64,000 bases of DNA, taken from positions 3,966-67,965 of the forward strand of contig CAJGDJ010000007.1 of the NCBI GenBank assembly GCA_904502025.1, written 5' to 3'. Position 1 is the stretch's first letter, and each line of letters starts with the position of its first letter. The notes below the pieces were generated by a model. It made no database searches, was not told where the DNA came from, and worked only from the letters and a program-made list of their open reading frames with translations. The stretch comes from an uncultured Muribaculaceae bacterium (GTDB lineage Bacteria > Bacteroidota > Bacteroidia > Bacteroidales > Muribaculaceae). Shown piece by piece: positions 1-7,493 of this stretch. The position numbers and the translations under genes are program-made.

Positions 1-1567
1 TATTCCATGTAAATTTGAAATCTTTAAGGAACTTAATTTCAAAGAACCCATTAGCAGTAAACGCATTACCTTCGTAATTATCGGTGTTAAGTTGGTTTTC
101 TGAGTATGGGTTAGCACCTGAAAGGAACATACGTTGTTGACCTGCATTATCACCGGTACCAAAGTCATACATTGTGAATCCATTGGCATCTGTCATAATG
201 TTACCATGTCCATCACGAATATAAAGAGGATAAATTGGTGCCATTTGAGTCGCATAAGCAAAGATATTACCCGAAGAGTTTGACGCACCATCTTCACCAA
301 GTGAATTAGCATCGAAGTGAGTGTAACTCATGTTAGCACCAACTTTCAACCAGTTTTTAACTTGATAGTCGGCTTTCAAACGACCTGTAAAACGCTCAAA
401 GTCAGAGTTTGCAGTGATACCCTCATTATCAAGGTAGCTTAATGACGCATAGAATGAAGAACGGTCAGTACCACCATTGATTGAGAGGTTATACTCTTGA
501 CGGAGGCTTGTATTATAAGCTTCGTCCAACCAATTGTCGGGCATCAACAAATATTGTTGACCATCTTTGTAATCGACATAGTTACCAAGAATTGCATTAG
601 GGTTGAGTTTACCATTTGTACCAATTAGAAACTGACCTTCGGGAACATTGTAAACATTATAACCAAGACCGTATGAACCATTACCGGTCATTACGTTATT
701 TACTTGAGCATGAGCTGAAGCATCGTCCATACCAAGAGTATTAACGAAATAACCTTTCAAAGCTCCATAATACATTTCGTAGTATTGAGCAGGGTCTTTG
801 ATTGTATTGTAATCTTGAGTAGCACGAGTGTTAGCACCCCATTTAGCATCAAGAGTTACTTTAGCATCACCTTGTTTACCTTTTTTGGTAGTAATCACGA
901 TAACACCATTGGCACCACGTGCACCATAAAGAGCGTTTGATGCAGCGTCTTTCAACACAGTCATTGACTCGATGTCTTGAGAAGAGATATTATTCAAGTC
1001 GCCATCATAAGGAGCACCATCAACAATATATAATGGAGCATTACCTGCGTTGATTGAAGAGATACCACGAATGCGGATTGTTGGCGAATTAGAGCCGGGT
1101 TGACCTGAAGCATTGTTCAATTGCACACCCGAAACTTTACCATTCAACGCATTCACGGCATTTGATGTTTGCACTTTGTTGATGTCATCGGCTTTCACTA
1201 CTGCAGCAGAACCTGTATAGGTCGATTTTTTTGCAGTACCGTAAGCAACAACCATCACTTCATCGAGATTGTTTTCAGAGTTTGTCATCTCGATACGCAT
1301 TTCACCCGATGTGATTGCAACTTGTTGTTCAACCATACCAACGTAAGATACGTTTAATTTTGTTACTTTAGCGGGAACTTCGAGAGTAAATTTACCATCG
1401 ATGTCGGTTGCTACACCATTACCACCGCCAACCGGAAGAATCGTAGCACCAGGAAGTGGCTCTTGGTCTCCGGCATACACGACAACACCTTTCACTGTGC
1501 GAGTCTGAGCTGAAACGCAAAGGCTTATTGAAAGGACTGTCAAAAGTAATAGAAACAGCTTTTTCAT
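1..1567 (-). CDS. SusC/RagA-family TonB-linked outer membrane receptor, N-terminal part (cut by window edge)
   Basis: The reverse-strand frame reads open from the ATG at 1567 to the left edge, giving about 522 residues of a protein family that is usually near 1000. In order I read a signal peptide (MKKLFLLLLTVLSISLCVSAQ), a carboxypeptidase-regulatory-like beta domain (about residues 24-85), a TonB-box-like stretch LDEVMVVAYG and a plug domain. The plug carries the SusC landmarks GKVSGVQL, IRIRGISSI, PLYIVDGAP and LYGARGANGVIVITTKKG. The start of the barrel follows. Such receptors import glycans or peptides across the outer membrane, working with a SusD lipoprotein. SusD would lie past the left edge and is not seen, so the substrate is unknown. 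A Bacteroidetes-type promoter lies about 100 bp upstream. Confidence 0.95.
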   Translation of the reverse strand, partial: MKKLFLLLLTVLSISLCVSAQTRTVKGVVVYAGDQEPLPGATILPVGGGNGVATDIDGKFTLEVPAKVTKLNVSYVGMVEQQVAITSGEMRIEMTNSENNLDEVMVVAYGTAKKSTYTGSAAVVKADDINKVQTSNAVNALNGKVSGVQLNNASGQPGSNSPTIRIRGISSINAGNAPLYIVDGAPYDGDLNNISSQDIESMTVLKDAASNALYGARGANGVIVITTKKGKQGDAKVTLDAKWGANTRATQDYNTIKDPAQYYEMYYGALKGYFVNTLGMDDASAHAQVNNVMTGNGSYGLGYNVYNVPEGQFLIGTNGKLNPNAILGNYVDYKDGQQYLLMPDNWLDEAYNTSLRQEYNLSINGGTDRSSFYASLSYLDNEGITANSDFERFTGRLKADYQVKNWLKVGANMSYTHFDANSLGEDGASNSSGNIFAYATQMAPIYPLYIRDGHGNIMTDANGFTMYDFGTGDNAGQQRMFLSGANPYSENQLNTDNYEGNAFTANGFFEIKFLKDFKFTWN

Positions 1568-1665
1568 AAATTAATAATTAATTAAACATAAAATTTTTGT
1601 TATTATTTTTTATTTTTTCACTATTTAGTCTTGGCATATTACGATATAATACACCTATTAAGTTG

Positions 1666-1698
1666 CAAAGATAACTAAAAAGTCTAATAATAAACAAA
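1666..1698 (-). promoter_or_regulatory. Promoter of the SusC gene
   Basis: On the minus strand TTTG (1698-1695) is followed after 21 bases by TATCTTTG (1673-1666), a match to the Bacteroidetes sigma-ABfr consensus TTTG / TAnnTTTG. The implied 5' untranslated region is about 90 bases. Confidence 0.65.
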
Positions 1699-1970
1699 TA
1701 TTGGGTCTATTTTTTCGATTTTAACATTTAACATTTGGGCGTTTTTGTGTGTTTTTTATCACATTATGTGTTCTATGTCAAAAGAAATAACGACACAATA
1801 GCACTCAAAACAAAAAATCGTTATCAGTTTGATTTCATCGACAACTTTTCCATCGCATTTAATAATGTTAAATACCCCCCTTTTCCGTAGGTTTTGGGCT
1901 GTGCCCTCAACGCTACGCCTATCAAAATTTCGGTCTGCACCTAATAAAATCTCCGAATAACGATTCATAG

Positions 1971-2074
1971 GCAAATGCAATCCGTGAGGATTGATTAGTA
2001 TGTAGCCGGGTATAGCCCCCGAAAGGGGATATGCCCGGCTACATACTAATCAACCCCTTGGGGGTTGCATTTGC
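1971..2074. repeat. 104-bp near-perfect palindrome
   Basis: The two arms, about 49 bases each, are reverse complements around the centre CGAAA at 2022. The inner 27 bases of each arm differ at only two positions, and the outer ends GCAAATGCAA / TTGCATTTGC match fully. The core words are GATTAGTATGTAGCCGGG and its complement. There is no T-run typical of a terminator and no gene inside. It sits between the SusC promoter and the ilv promoter. It may be an intergenic repeat of a multi-copy family, or it may end transcription in both directions. Function unknown. Confidence 0.75.
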
Positions 2075-2080
2075 TCTTGA

Positions 2081-2130
2081 AATTAATTCCGGGCAAAACC
2101 ACTGCGTGGCTAAACCCGGCTACGTTAATT
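2081..2130. repeat. Second, shorter imperfect palindrome sharing the GCCGGG core
   Basis: AATTAATTCCGGGCAAAACC and the complement of GTGGCTAAACCCGGCTACG form an imperfect hairpin around ACTGC. The word TAGCCGGGTTTA resembles TAGCCGGGTATA in the adjacent 104-bp palindrome, so both probably belong to one repeat family. The rest of 1699-2237 holds nothing else I can support. A 73-codon reverse ORF there (1980-1759) has no promoter or family resemblance. Confidence 0.5.
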
Positions 2131-2237
2131 CATTATTCTAACAATTTATTTCCTATACCTCCAATTCCGAAACACCCATTTGCAATCTTCTAAAAATTAC
2201 TTTTTGACACCGTTATACTTATTTTATCTTATTTTTA

Positions 2238-2270
2238 TTTGCATTTTGCAATTAAAAAACATAATTTTGC
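2238..2270 (+). promoter_or_regulatory. Promoter of the ilv operon
   Basis: TTTG at 2238-2241, then 20 bases, then TAATTTTGC at 2262-2270: a full match to the Bacteroidetes -33/-7 consensus. The transcript should start near 2275-2280, which leaves a leader of about 220 bases before ilvD. Confidence 0.75.
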
Positions 2271-2326
2271 AACCAAATCATTTTTAATGTTAGATGAATC
2301 GTCAATATTTACAATCAAATTTTAAT

Positions 2327-2371
2327 ATGACACACCTGCATCATGTGGTTGTCGTCGTCAACGTCCTATAA
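2327..2371 (+). CDS. Putative ilv leader peptide (14 codons, five valines in a row)
   Basis: An ATG at 2327 opens a 14-codon frame reading MTHLHHVVVVVNVL and stopping at TAA 2369-2371. Six of 14 residues are valine and two are leucine. The valine run lies directly upstream of a set of alternative pairing segments and the ilvD gene, and about 50 bases after the predicted transcription start. That is the layout of amino-acid attenuator leaders: a ribosome starved for charged tRNA-Val or tRNA-Leu stalls on the control codons and changes the folding downstream. The frame and residues are read directly; the regulatory role is inferred from established ilv/leu leader biology. The frame is too short for ordinary gene calling. 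Confidence 0.75.
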   Translation: MTHLHHVVVVVNVL

Positions 2372-2375
2372 CAAT

Positions 2376-2490
2376 GGGAGGGAAATTTGATTGTGTATAT
2401 TACACATTAAATATATATAATAACATATAACACAATGCCTCCCCACCATGCAACACGCAAAAGGGAGGCTTTGCAGTTAAAAAACGGAGG
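2376..2490 (+). promoter_or_regulatory. Putative ilv attenuator with mutually exclusive pairings
   Basis: Three segments compete. GGGAGG at 2376-2381, just after the leader stop, can pair with CCTCCC at 2438-2443. The same CCTCCC, extended to GCCTCCC, can instead pair with GGGAGGC at 2463-2469. CCTCC is also complementary to the GGAGG ribosome-binding-like sequence at 2486-2490, ten bases before the ilvD ATG. A small TGTGTA/TACACA hairpin lies between the segments. No T-run follows the 3' hairpin, so control of ilvD translation or Rho-linked termination is more likely than a classical intrinsic terminator. Confidence 0.55.
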
Positions 2491-2499
2491 AAATTAATC

Positions 2500-4332
2500 A
2501 TGAGTAAACCACTTAGAAGTGCTGAAAGCACTCAAGGACGTAGAATGGCCGGTGCACGTGCATTATGGCGTGCCAATGGAATGAAAGAAGAACAAATAGG
2601 CAAGCCAATTATTGCCGTCGTCAACTCATTCACTCAATTTGTACCGGGGCACACTCATCTCCACGAAATAGGTCAAATAGTAAAAGCCGAAATAGAGAAA
2701 CTTGGCTGCTTTGCCGCCGAATTTAACACCATAGCCATTGACGATGGCATTGCAATGGGACACGACGGCATGTTATATTCACTTCCCTCTCGCGATCTTA
2801 TCGCCGATTCGGTTGAATATATGGTTAATGCCCACAAAGCCGACGCTATGGTGTGTATATCTAACTGCGACAAAGTTACACCCGGTATGCTCATGGCTGC
2901 TATGCGATTGAATATCCCTGCTATCTTTGTATCGGGAGGTCCAATGGAAGCCGGTCGCCTTGGCTCCCGCCCTCTCGACCTCATCGACATTATGATTGAT
3001 GCTGCCGACGAAAGCGTAGATGATGAAACTGTAACTAAACTTGAGCAATATGGCTGTCCCACTTGTGGGTCTTGTTCGGGAATGTTTACCGCAAATTCAA
3101 TGAACTCGCTCAACGAAGCGATAGGTTTAGCACTTCCCGGCAACGGAACTATCGTGGCAACACACGCCAATCGCACCGAACTATTCAAAAAAGCAGCTCA
3201 GCAAATCGTTAAAAATACATTTGCATACTATTACGATGACGATGAAAGTGTTTTGCCTCGCAACATTGCTACTCGTGAAGCAATGCTTAATGCCATGACA
3301 CTCGATATTGCGATGGGTGGTTCTACTAACACCGTTCTTCACCTTCTTGCAATTGCCCACGAGGCTGAAGCCAAATTTAATATGGACGATATTGATGCTC
3401 TTTCACGCAAAACTCCGGTATTGTGCAAAGTAGCACCAAATTCAAAATATCACATTCAAGATGTAAACCGTGCAGGTGGTATCATCTCAATCATGAAAAT
3501 CCTTGCCGACCAAGGCATTATCGACACCACAGTGAAACGTGTTGATGGTTTAACCCTTGGCGATGCCATAGAAAAATATGCTATAGGTGGCAAAAATTAT
3601 GGTGCCGAAGCCGAAGCCATGTGGAAAAGTGCTCCGGGAGAAAAGAAAAACATCGTTCTCGGTTCGCAAAACTGCACCTACGAAATTCTTGACACCGACC
3701 GCGAAAAAGGGTGCATTCGCGACTTTGAACACGCATACGTAAAAGATGGCGGATTGGCTGTATTGCGTGGCAATATAGCACATGATGGGTGTGTTGTAAA
3801 AACTGCCGGTGTTGACGAAAGCATTTTCCATTTCCGTGGCCCAGCAAAAGTATTTGAATCACAAGAAGATGCCGTTGATGGTATCCTTCGCGACAAAGTG
3901 GTAGCCGGTGATGTAGTGGTTATCACCCACGAAGGGCCTAAAGGAGGTCCCGGCATGCAAGAAATGCTCTATCCCACAAGCTACATCAAAAGTAAACACT
4001 TAGGAAAAGAATGTGCACTCATTACCGATGGTCGATTCTCAGGTGGCACATCAGGATTATCTATCGGACACATTTCTCCCGAAGCTGCAGCCGGTGGCAA
4101 CATTGGGCTCGTGCGTGATGGCGACATCATCGACATCAACATTCCTCAACGCACCATTAGCGTAGAAATCAGCGATGAAGAACTCGCTAACCGCCGTAAA
4201 GAGGAAGATGCACGAGGTAAAGAAGCTTTCACCCCTCGCAACCGCAACCGTGTGATTTCAAAAGCATTGCGTGCTTACGCATCAATGGTAACTTCGGCCG
4301 ACAAAGGAGGAGTAAGAGAAATTGAGAATTGA
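2500..4332 (+). CDS. ilvD: Dihydroxy-acid dehydratase IlvD
   Basis: Converts 2,3-dihydroxy-isovalerate or -methylvalerate to the 2-keto acids of valine and isoleucine in the cytoplasm, using an iron-sulfur cluster and Mg2+. The 610-residue length is close to the usual 610-620. Iron-sulfur ligands are visible as SNCDKVTPGM (Cys123) and CPTCGSC (186-192). The glycine-rich GGSTNTVLH and the C-terminal GRFSGGTSGLSIGH motif also fit the family. The ATG at 2500 follows CGGAGG at a good distance, one of the few clear Shine-Dalgarno sequences here. It is the first structural gene of the ilv operon and probably answers to the leader upstream. The last codons lie in a heptamer repeat. Confidence 0.97.
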   Translation: MSKPLRSAESTQGRRMAGARALWRANGMKEEQIGKPIIAVVNSFTQFVPGHTHLHEIGQIVKAEIEKLGCFAAEFNTIAIDDGIAMGHDGMLYSLPSRDLIADSVEYMVNAHKADAMVCISNCDKVTPGMLMAAMRLNIPAIFVSGGPMEAGRLGSRPLDLIDIMIDAADESVDDETVTKLEQYGCPTCGSCSGMFTANSMNSLNEAIGLALPGNGTIVATHANRTELFKKAAQQIVKNTFAYYYDDDESVLPRNIATREAMLNAMTLDIAMGGSTNTVLHLLAIAHEAEAKFNMDDIDALSRKTPVLCKVAPNSKYHIQDVNRAGGIISIMKILADQGIIDTTVKRVDGLTLGDAIEKYAIGGKNYGAEAEAMWKSAPGEKKNIVLGSQNCTYEILDTDREKGCIRDFEHAYVKDGGLAVLRGNIAHDGCVVKTAGVDESIFHFRGPAKVFESQEDAVDGILRDKVVAGDVVVITHEGPKGGPGMQEMLYPTSYIKSKHLGKECALITDGRFSGGTSGLSIGHISPEAAAGGNIGLVRDGDIIDINIPQRTISVEISDEELANRRKEEDARGKEAFTPRNRNRVISKALRAYASMVTSADKGGVREIEN

Positions 4333-4346
4333 GAATTGAGAATTGA
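4321..4346 (+). repeat. Heptanucleotide tandem repeat (ATTGAGA) spanning the ilvD stop
   Basis: ATTGAGA occurs three times in a row followed by ATTGA. The copies encode the last residues of IlvD and its TGA stop and run into the ilvD-ilvB spacer. Unit-number change would alter only the extreme C terminus and the spacer length. A related run follows ilvE at 23772-23808. Confidence 0.8.
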
Positions 4347-4368
4347 ATATTCATAACTATTACAATAT

Positions 4369-6084
4369 ATGGCAGAAAAAATAACAGGAGCCGAAGGACT
4401 TATAAAGTCATTGATCACCGAGGGGGTTGACCTCGTATTCGGTTATCCCGGTGGTGCAATCATTCCGGTTTATGACAAATTATATGATTATACCGACAAA
4501 CTAAAACATATATTAGTGCGACACGAACAAGGTGCGACACACGCCGCACAAGGTTATGCTCGCGTAACAGGTCGTCCGGGTGTTGTTATCGTAACATCAG
4601 GACCGGCAGCAACCAATGTCATTACCGGACTAAGCGATGCCTTAATGGATAGCACACCACTTGTGGTTATCACAGGGCAGGTAGCATCATCATTCCTTGG
4701 TAGCGATGCGTTTCAAGAAACCGATGTGGTAGGCATCACTCAACCTATTACAAAATGGGCTTATCAAGTGCGTCGTGCTGAAGATATACCTTGGGCTGTG
4801 GCTCGTGCTTTCTATATTGCTAATTCAGGTCGTCCCGGACCGGTAGTGCTTGACATTGCTAAAGATGCTCAAGTGGGAATGCTTGAATGGGAACACAAGA
4901 AATGCGACTACATTCGTAGTTATATCCCCTATCCCAAAATCAATGAAAACGACCTCAAAAAAGCCGCCGATATTATCAATGCAGCTCAACGCCCAATGAT
5001 AATTTCGGGACACGGAGTAATGATTTCAGGAGCCGAAAAAGAGCTTGCCGCACTTGCTGAAAAAGCTAATATACCTGTAGCAGCAACACTACTTGGGCTT
5101 TCAACAATACCAAGCAACCACCGATTATATAAAGGTATGCTTGGCATGCACGGGAATATCGGTCCGAATATCAACACCAACCGTTGCGACGTGTTGATTG
5201 CAATTGGTATGCGTTTTGATGACCGTGTAACGGGCGATACTTCAAAATATGCAAAGCAAGCAAAAATCATTCATATCGACATCGACTCATCGGAATTTGA
5301 CAAAAACATCAAAACCGATGCCACTATTCATGGCGATGCTCGCGAGGTACTTGAAAAACTATTACCCCTCATCAATACTGCCGACCATAGTGAATGGATT
5401 AGCACATTTGATGAATGCGACAAAGTGGAACGTGAAAAGGTTATCGAGCGTGAAGTTTATCGCACTGAAGGAACCATGACAATGGGCGAAGTGGTTAATA
5501 AAGTATCAACAGCAACCGGCGACCGTGCAGTATTGGTTACTGATGTGGGACAAAACCAAATGTTCTCATCACGTTATTTCCGTTACACCGACCCTAAAAG
5601 TATTCTCACATCAGGTGGTCTTGGAACAATGGGCTTTGGGCTTCCTGCTTCAATTGGTGCCAAAATGGGTGCACCCGAACGCACAGTGTGCTTCTTCACC
5701 GGTGATGGTGGCTTACAAATGACTATTCAAGAACTCGGCACTATTATGGAATATGGTACCGACGTAAAAATCATTCTTCTCAACAACAACTTCCTTGGCA
5801 ATGTGCGTCAATGGCAAGAATTATTCTTCAACAGCCGTTTCTCACAAACTCCAATGGTTAACCCCGACTTTGTGGCAATAGCTAACGCTTATGGCATCGC
5901 TGCCGAAAATGTAGAGACTCGCGAACAACTCGACGATGCAATCGCTCGCATGCTCAACCACAAAGGTGCGTATATGCTCAATGTCAATATCGACCCCACC
6001 GACATGATTTTCCCAATGATTCCTGCCGGAGCTGCTATTGACGACATTATGCTCAACCCTACTGAGAAATTCAAACTTGACTAA
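4369..6084 (+). CDS. ilvB: Acetolactate synthase large (catalytic) subunit
   Basis: The thiamine-diphosphate enzyme that makes 2-acetolactate or 2-aceto-2-hydroxybutyrate, the first common step of valine, leucine and isoleucine synthesis. Of 571 residues, the N-terminal domain carries the cofactor-activating glutamate in RHEQGATHAA (Glu53). A middle domain follows, and the C-terminal TPP/Mg-binding stretch is TGDGGLQMTIQELG ... NNNFLGNVRQWQ (about 440-475). It starts 36 bases after ilvD and is followed after 13 bases by the regulatory subunit gene, so catalytic and regulatory chains are made together. The full set of catalytic motifs argues against other TPP enzymes such as pyruvate oxidase. 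Confidence 0.96.
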   Translation: MAEKITGAEGLIKSLITEGVDLVFGYPGGAIIPVYDKLYDYTDKLKHILVRHEQGATHAAQGYARVTGRPGVVIVTSGPAATNVITGLSDALMDSTPLVVITGQVASSFLGSDAFQETDVVGITQPITKWAYQVRRAEDIPWAVARAFYIANSGRPGPVVLDIAKDAQVGMLEWEHKKCDYIRSYIPYPKINENDLKKAADIINAAQRPMIISGHGVMISGAEKELAALAEKANIPVAATLLGLSTIPSNHRLYKGMLGMHGNIGPNINTNRCDVLIAIGMRFDDRVTGDTSKYAKQAKIIHIDIDSSEFDKNIKTDATIHGDAREVLEKLLPLINTADHSEWISTFDECDKVEREKVIEREVYRTEGTMTMGEVVNKVSTATGDRAVLVTDVGQNQMFSSRYFRYTDPKSILTSGGLGTMGFGLPASIGAKMGAPERTVCFFTGDGGLQMTIQELGTIMEYGTDVKIILLNNNFLGNVRQWQELFFNSRFSQTPMVNPDFVAIANAYGIAAENVETREQLDDAIARMLNHKGAYMLNVNIDPTDMIFPMIPAGAAIDDIMLNPTEKFKLD

Positions 6085-6097
6085 AACATTGTAAACA

Positions 6098-6646
6098 ATG
6101 GAAAAACAATTATTTACAGTTACCGTATTTTCTGAAAATCAGGTTGGGTTGCTCAACCAAATTTCAATCATATACACTCGCCGTTGCCTTAATATCGAAA
6201 GTCTATCGGTGAGTCCATCGTCAATCGAAGGCATTCACAAGTTTACCATTACGACATGGAGTGATCGTGTTACTATGGAAAAAGTAGTTAAGCAAATCGA
6301 AAAACGTATTGATGTGCTTAAATCATTCCTTTACACCGATGATGAAATTGTTTATCAAGAAATAGCACTCTACAAAGTGCCAACCGAACAACTCCTCAAC
6401 GAAACCAACCTCGAAACGATTATTCGTCGCCACAATGCTCGCATACTTGAAATCACAAAAGAATATACAGTGATTGAAAAATCGGGACATTCTGACGAAA
6501 CAGAATCTTTGTTTGAAGAGTTAAAACATTACGACATTCGCCAATTTGTGCGTAGTGGACGCGTGGCAATTACCAAATCGCCCGAAGAGTATGTAACAAT
6601 GTTCCTCGAAGAGCAAGCTCAACGTCGTGCCGAAATAACAAATTAA
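6098..6646 (+). CDS. ilvN: Acetolactate synthase small (regulatory) subunit
   Basis: The regulatory chain that binds the large subunit and gives feedback inhibition by valine. The 182 residues begin with an ACT domain (KQLFTVTVFSENQVGLLNQI, then IYTRRCLNIESLSV), followed by the C-terminal ALS-specific domain (about 80-165). Its length fits the IlvN/IlvH group. The gene lies 13 bases after ilvB and 6 bases before the thioesterase gene, so the three are surely co-transcribed. Sensitivity to valine cannot be judged by eye. Confidence 0.95.
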   Translation: MEKQLFTVTVFSENQVGLLNQISIIYTRRCLNIESLSVSPSSIEGIHKFTITTWSDRVTMEKVVKQIEKRIDVLKSFLYTDDEIVYQEIALYKVPTEQLLNETNLETIIRRHNARILEITKEYTVIEKSGHSDETESLFEELKHYDIRQFVRSGRVAITKSPEEYVTMFLEEQAQRRAEITN

Positions 6647-6652
6647 TATTGA

Positions 6653-7399
6653 ATGGACGCACCTAAAGAATACACCCATAAATATTTCCTCACTGCAGGA
6701 GAGTGTAACGCTCAGCAACAAATGCCTATTACACTCATTGCACAACGTGTAATTGAGGTGGCAACCGAACATGCCAACATTCTCGGCGTGGGCTACGCCG
6801 ACCTTATTAAATCAAATGTTGGTTGGGTGTTGAGCCGTCTTTCTATTGAGATGACTCGTTATCCTAAAATGAACGAAGAATATAGTTTGACCACTTGGAT
6901 TGAAGGCTTTAATCGCCTCTATTCAGAACGTAATATGGAAGTCCAAGATGGCAAAGGCGAAACAATAGGATATGTACGCTCAATTTGGGTGGCTATCGAC
7001 ATGGAAACACGTCGTCCGAGCGATCTCACAAGCATTTCATGGCTTGCCGAAACAATCAGCGACCGACCCTGCCCCATCGCAAAACAAAGTCGATTAATGC
7101 CGGTTAATGCCGAAGAAGCAACACTCTCGGCTCAACATAGATTCAAAGTAAGCGACATAGACTTTAATCGGCATGTGAATAGCGTGAGATATATGGACGC
7201 ATTCCTCAATCAATGGGACTTGGAACACTTTGACAACAACAACATCGCTCGTTTCGAAATTCAATATCTACGTGAGACTTATTTTGGCGACAAAGCTCAC
7301 ATTATTACGAAATGTACTGAAAATATTGCCGAAACCGAAATTTTGGTTAACGAAACAGCAAATTGTAGAGCAAAAATCGAATTCACAAGTAAAAATTGA
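6653..7399 (+). CDS. Acyl-ACP thioesterase (FatA/FatB-like, double hotdog)
   Basis: Predicted to release fatty acids from acyl carrier protein in the cytoplasm. The 248 residues are two hotdog folds. In the N-terminal half FNRLYSERNMEVQD and RSIWVAIDMETRRP are typical of bacterial acyl-ACP thioesterases. The C-terminal half carries the active-site-like DIDFNRHVNSVRYMDAFLNQ (about 169-188), with the family's N-x-H-V-N motif. It lies 6 bases after ilvN and upstream of ilvC. A lipid enzyme inside an amino-acid operon is unexpected, but keto acids of this pathway feed branched-chain fatty acid primers, so a link between the two pools is plausible (inference). Confidence 0.85.
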   Translation: MDAPKEYTHKYFLTAGECNAQQQMPITLIAQRVIEVATEHANILGVGYADLIKSNVGWVLSRLSIEMTRYPKMNEEYSLTTWIEGFNRLYSERNMEVQDGKGETIGYVRSIWVAIDMETRRPSDLTSISWLAETISDRPCPIAKQSRLMPVNAEEATLSAQHRFKVSDIDFNRHVNSVRYMDAFLNQWDLEHFDNNNIARFEIQYLRETYFGDKAHIITKCTENIAETEILVNETANCRAKIEFTSKN

Positions 7400-7428
7400 C
7401 ACAAAAATTAAATATTTAATTACATTTT

Positions 7429-7461
7429 GTTGCAGATTTACAATAAAAGCCGTAAATTTGC
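7429..7461 (+). promoter_or_regulatory. Internal promoter before ilvC
   Basis: GTTG (7429-7432), 20 bases, then TAAATTTGC (7453-7461) matches the Bacteroidetes consensus. It sits in the 94-base gap before ilvC, so ilvC can be expressed apart from the attenuated upstream part. The resulting leader is only about 25-30 bases. Confidence 0.7.
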
Positions 7462-7493
7462 AACAAAATCATAAAACTAAATAATATTCAATT

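Noticed and set aside
1759..1980. 73-codon reverse frame in the SusC-ilvD gap
   Set aside because: No promoter, no signal or domain I recognise, and its start lies inside the arm of the 104-bp palindrome. Probably chance or repeat-encoded.
2673..3188. 171-codon frame antisense to ilvD
   Set aside because: Shadow of a strongly conserved enzyme gene; no promoter of its own and no family resemblance. The same holds for the other antisense frames, such as 40468-41130 in tamB and 53729-54157 in the polymerase gene.
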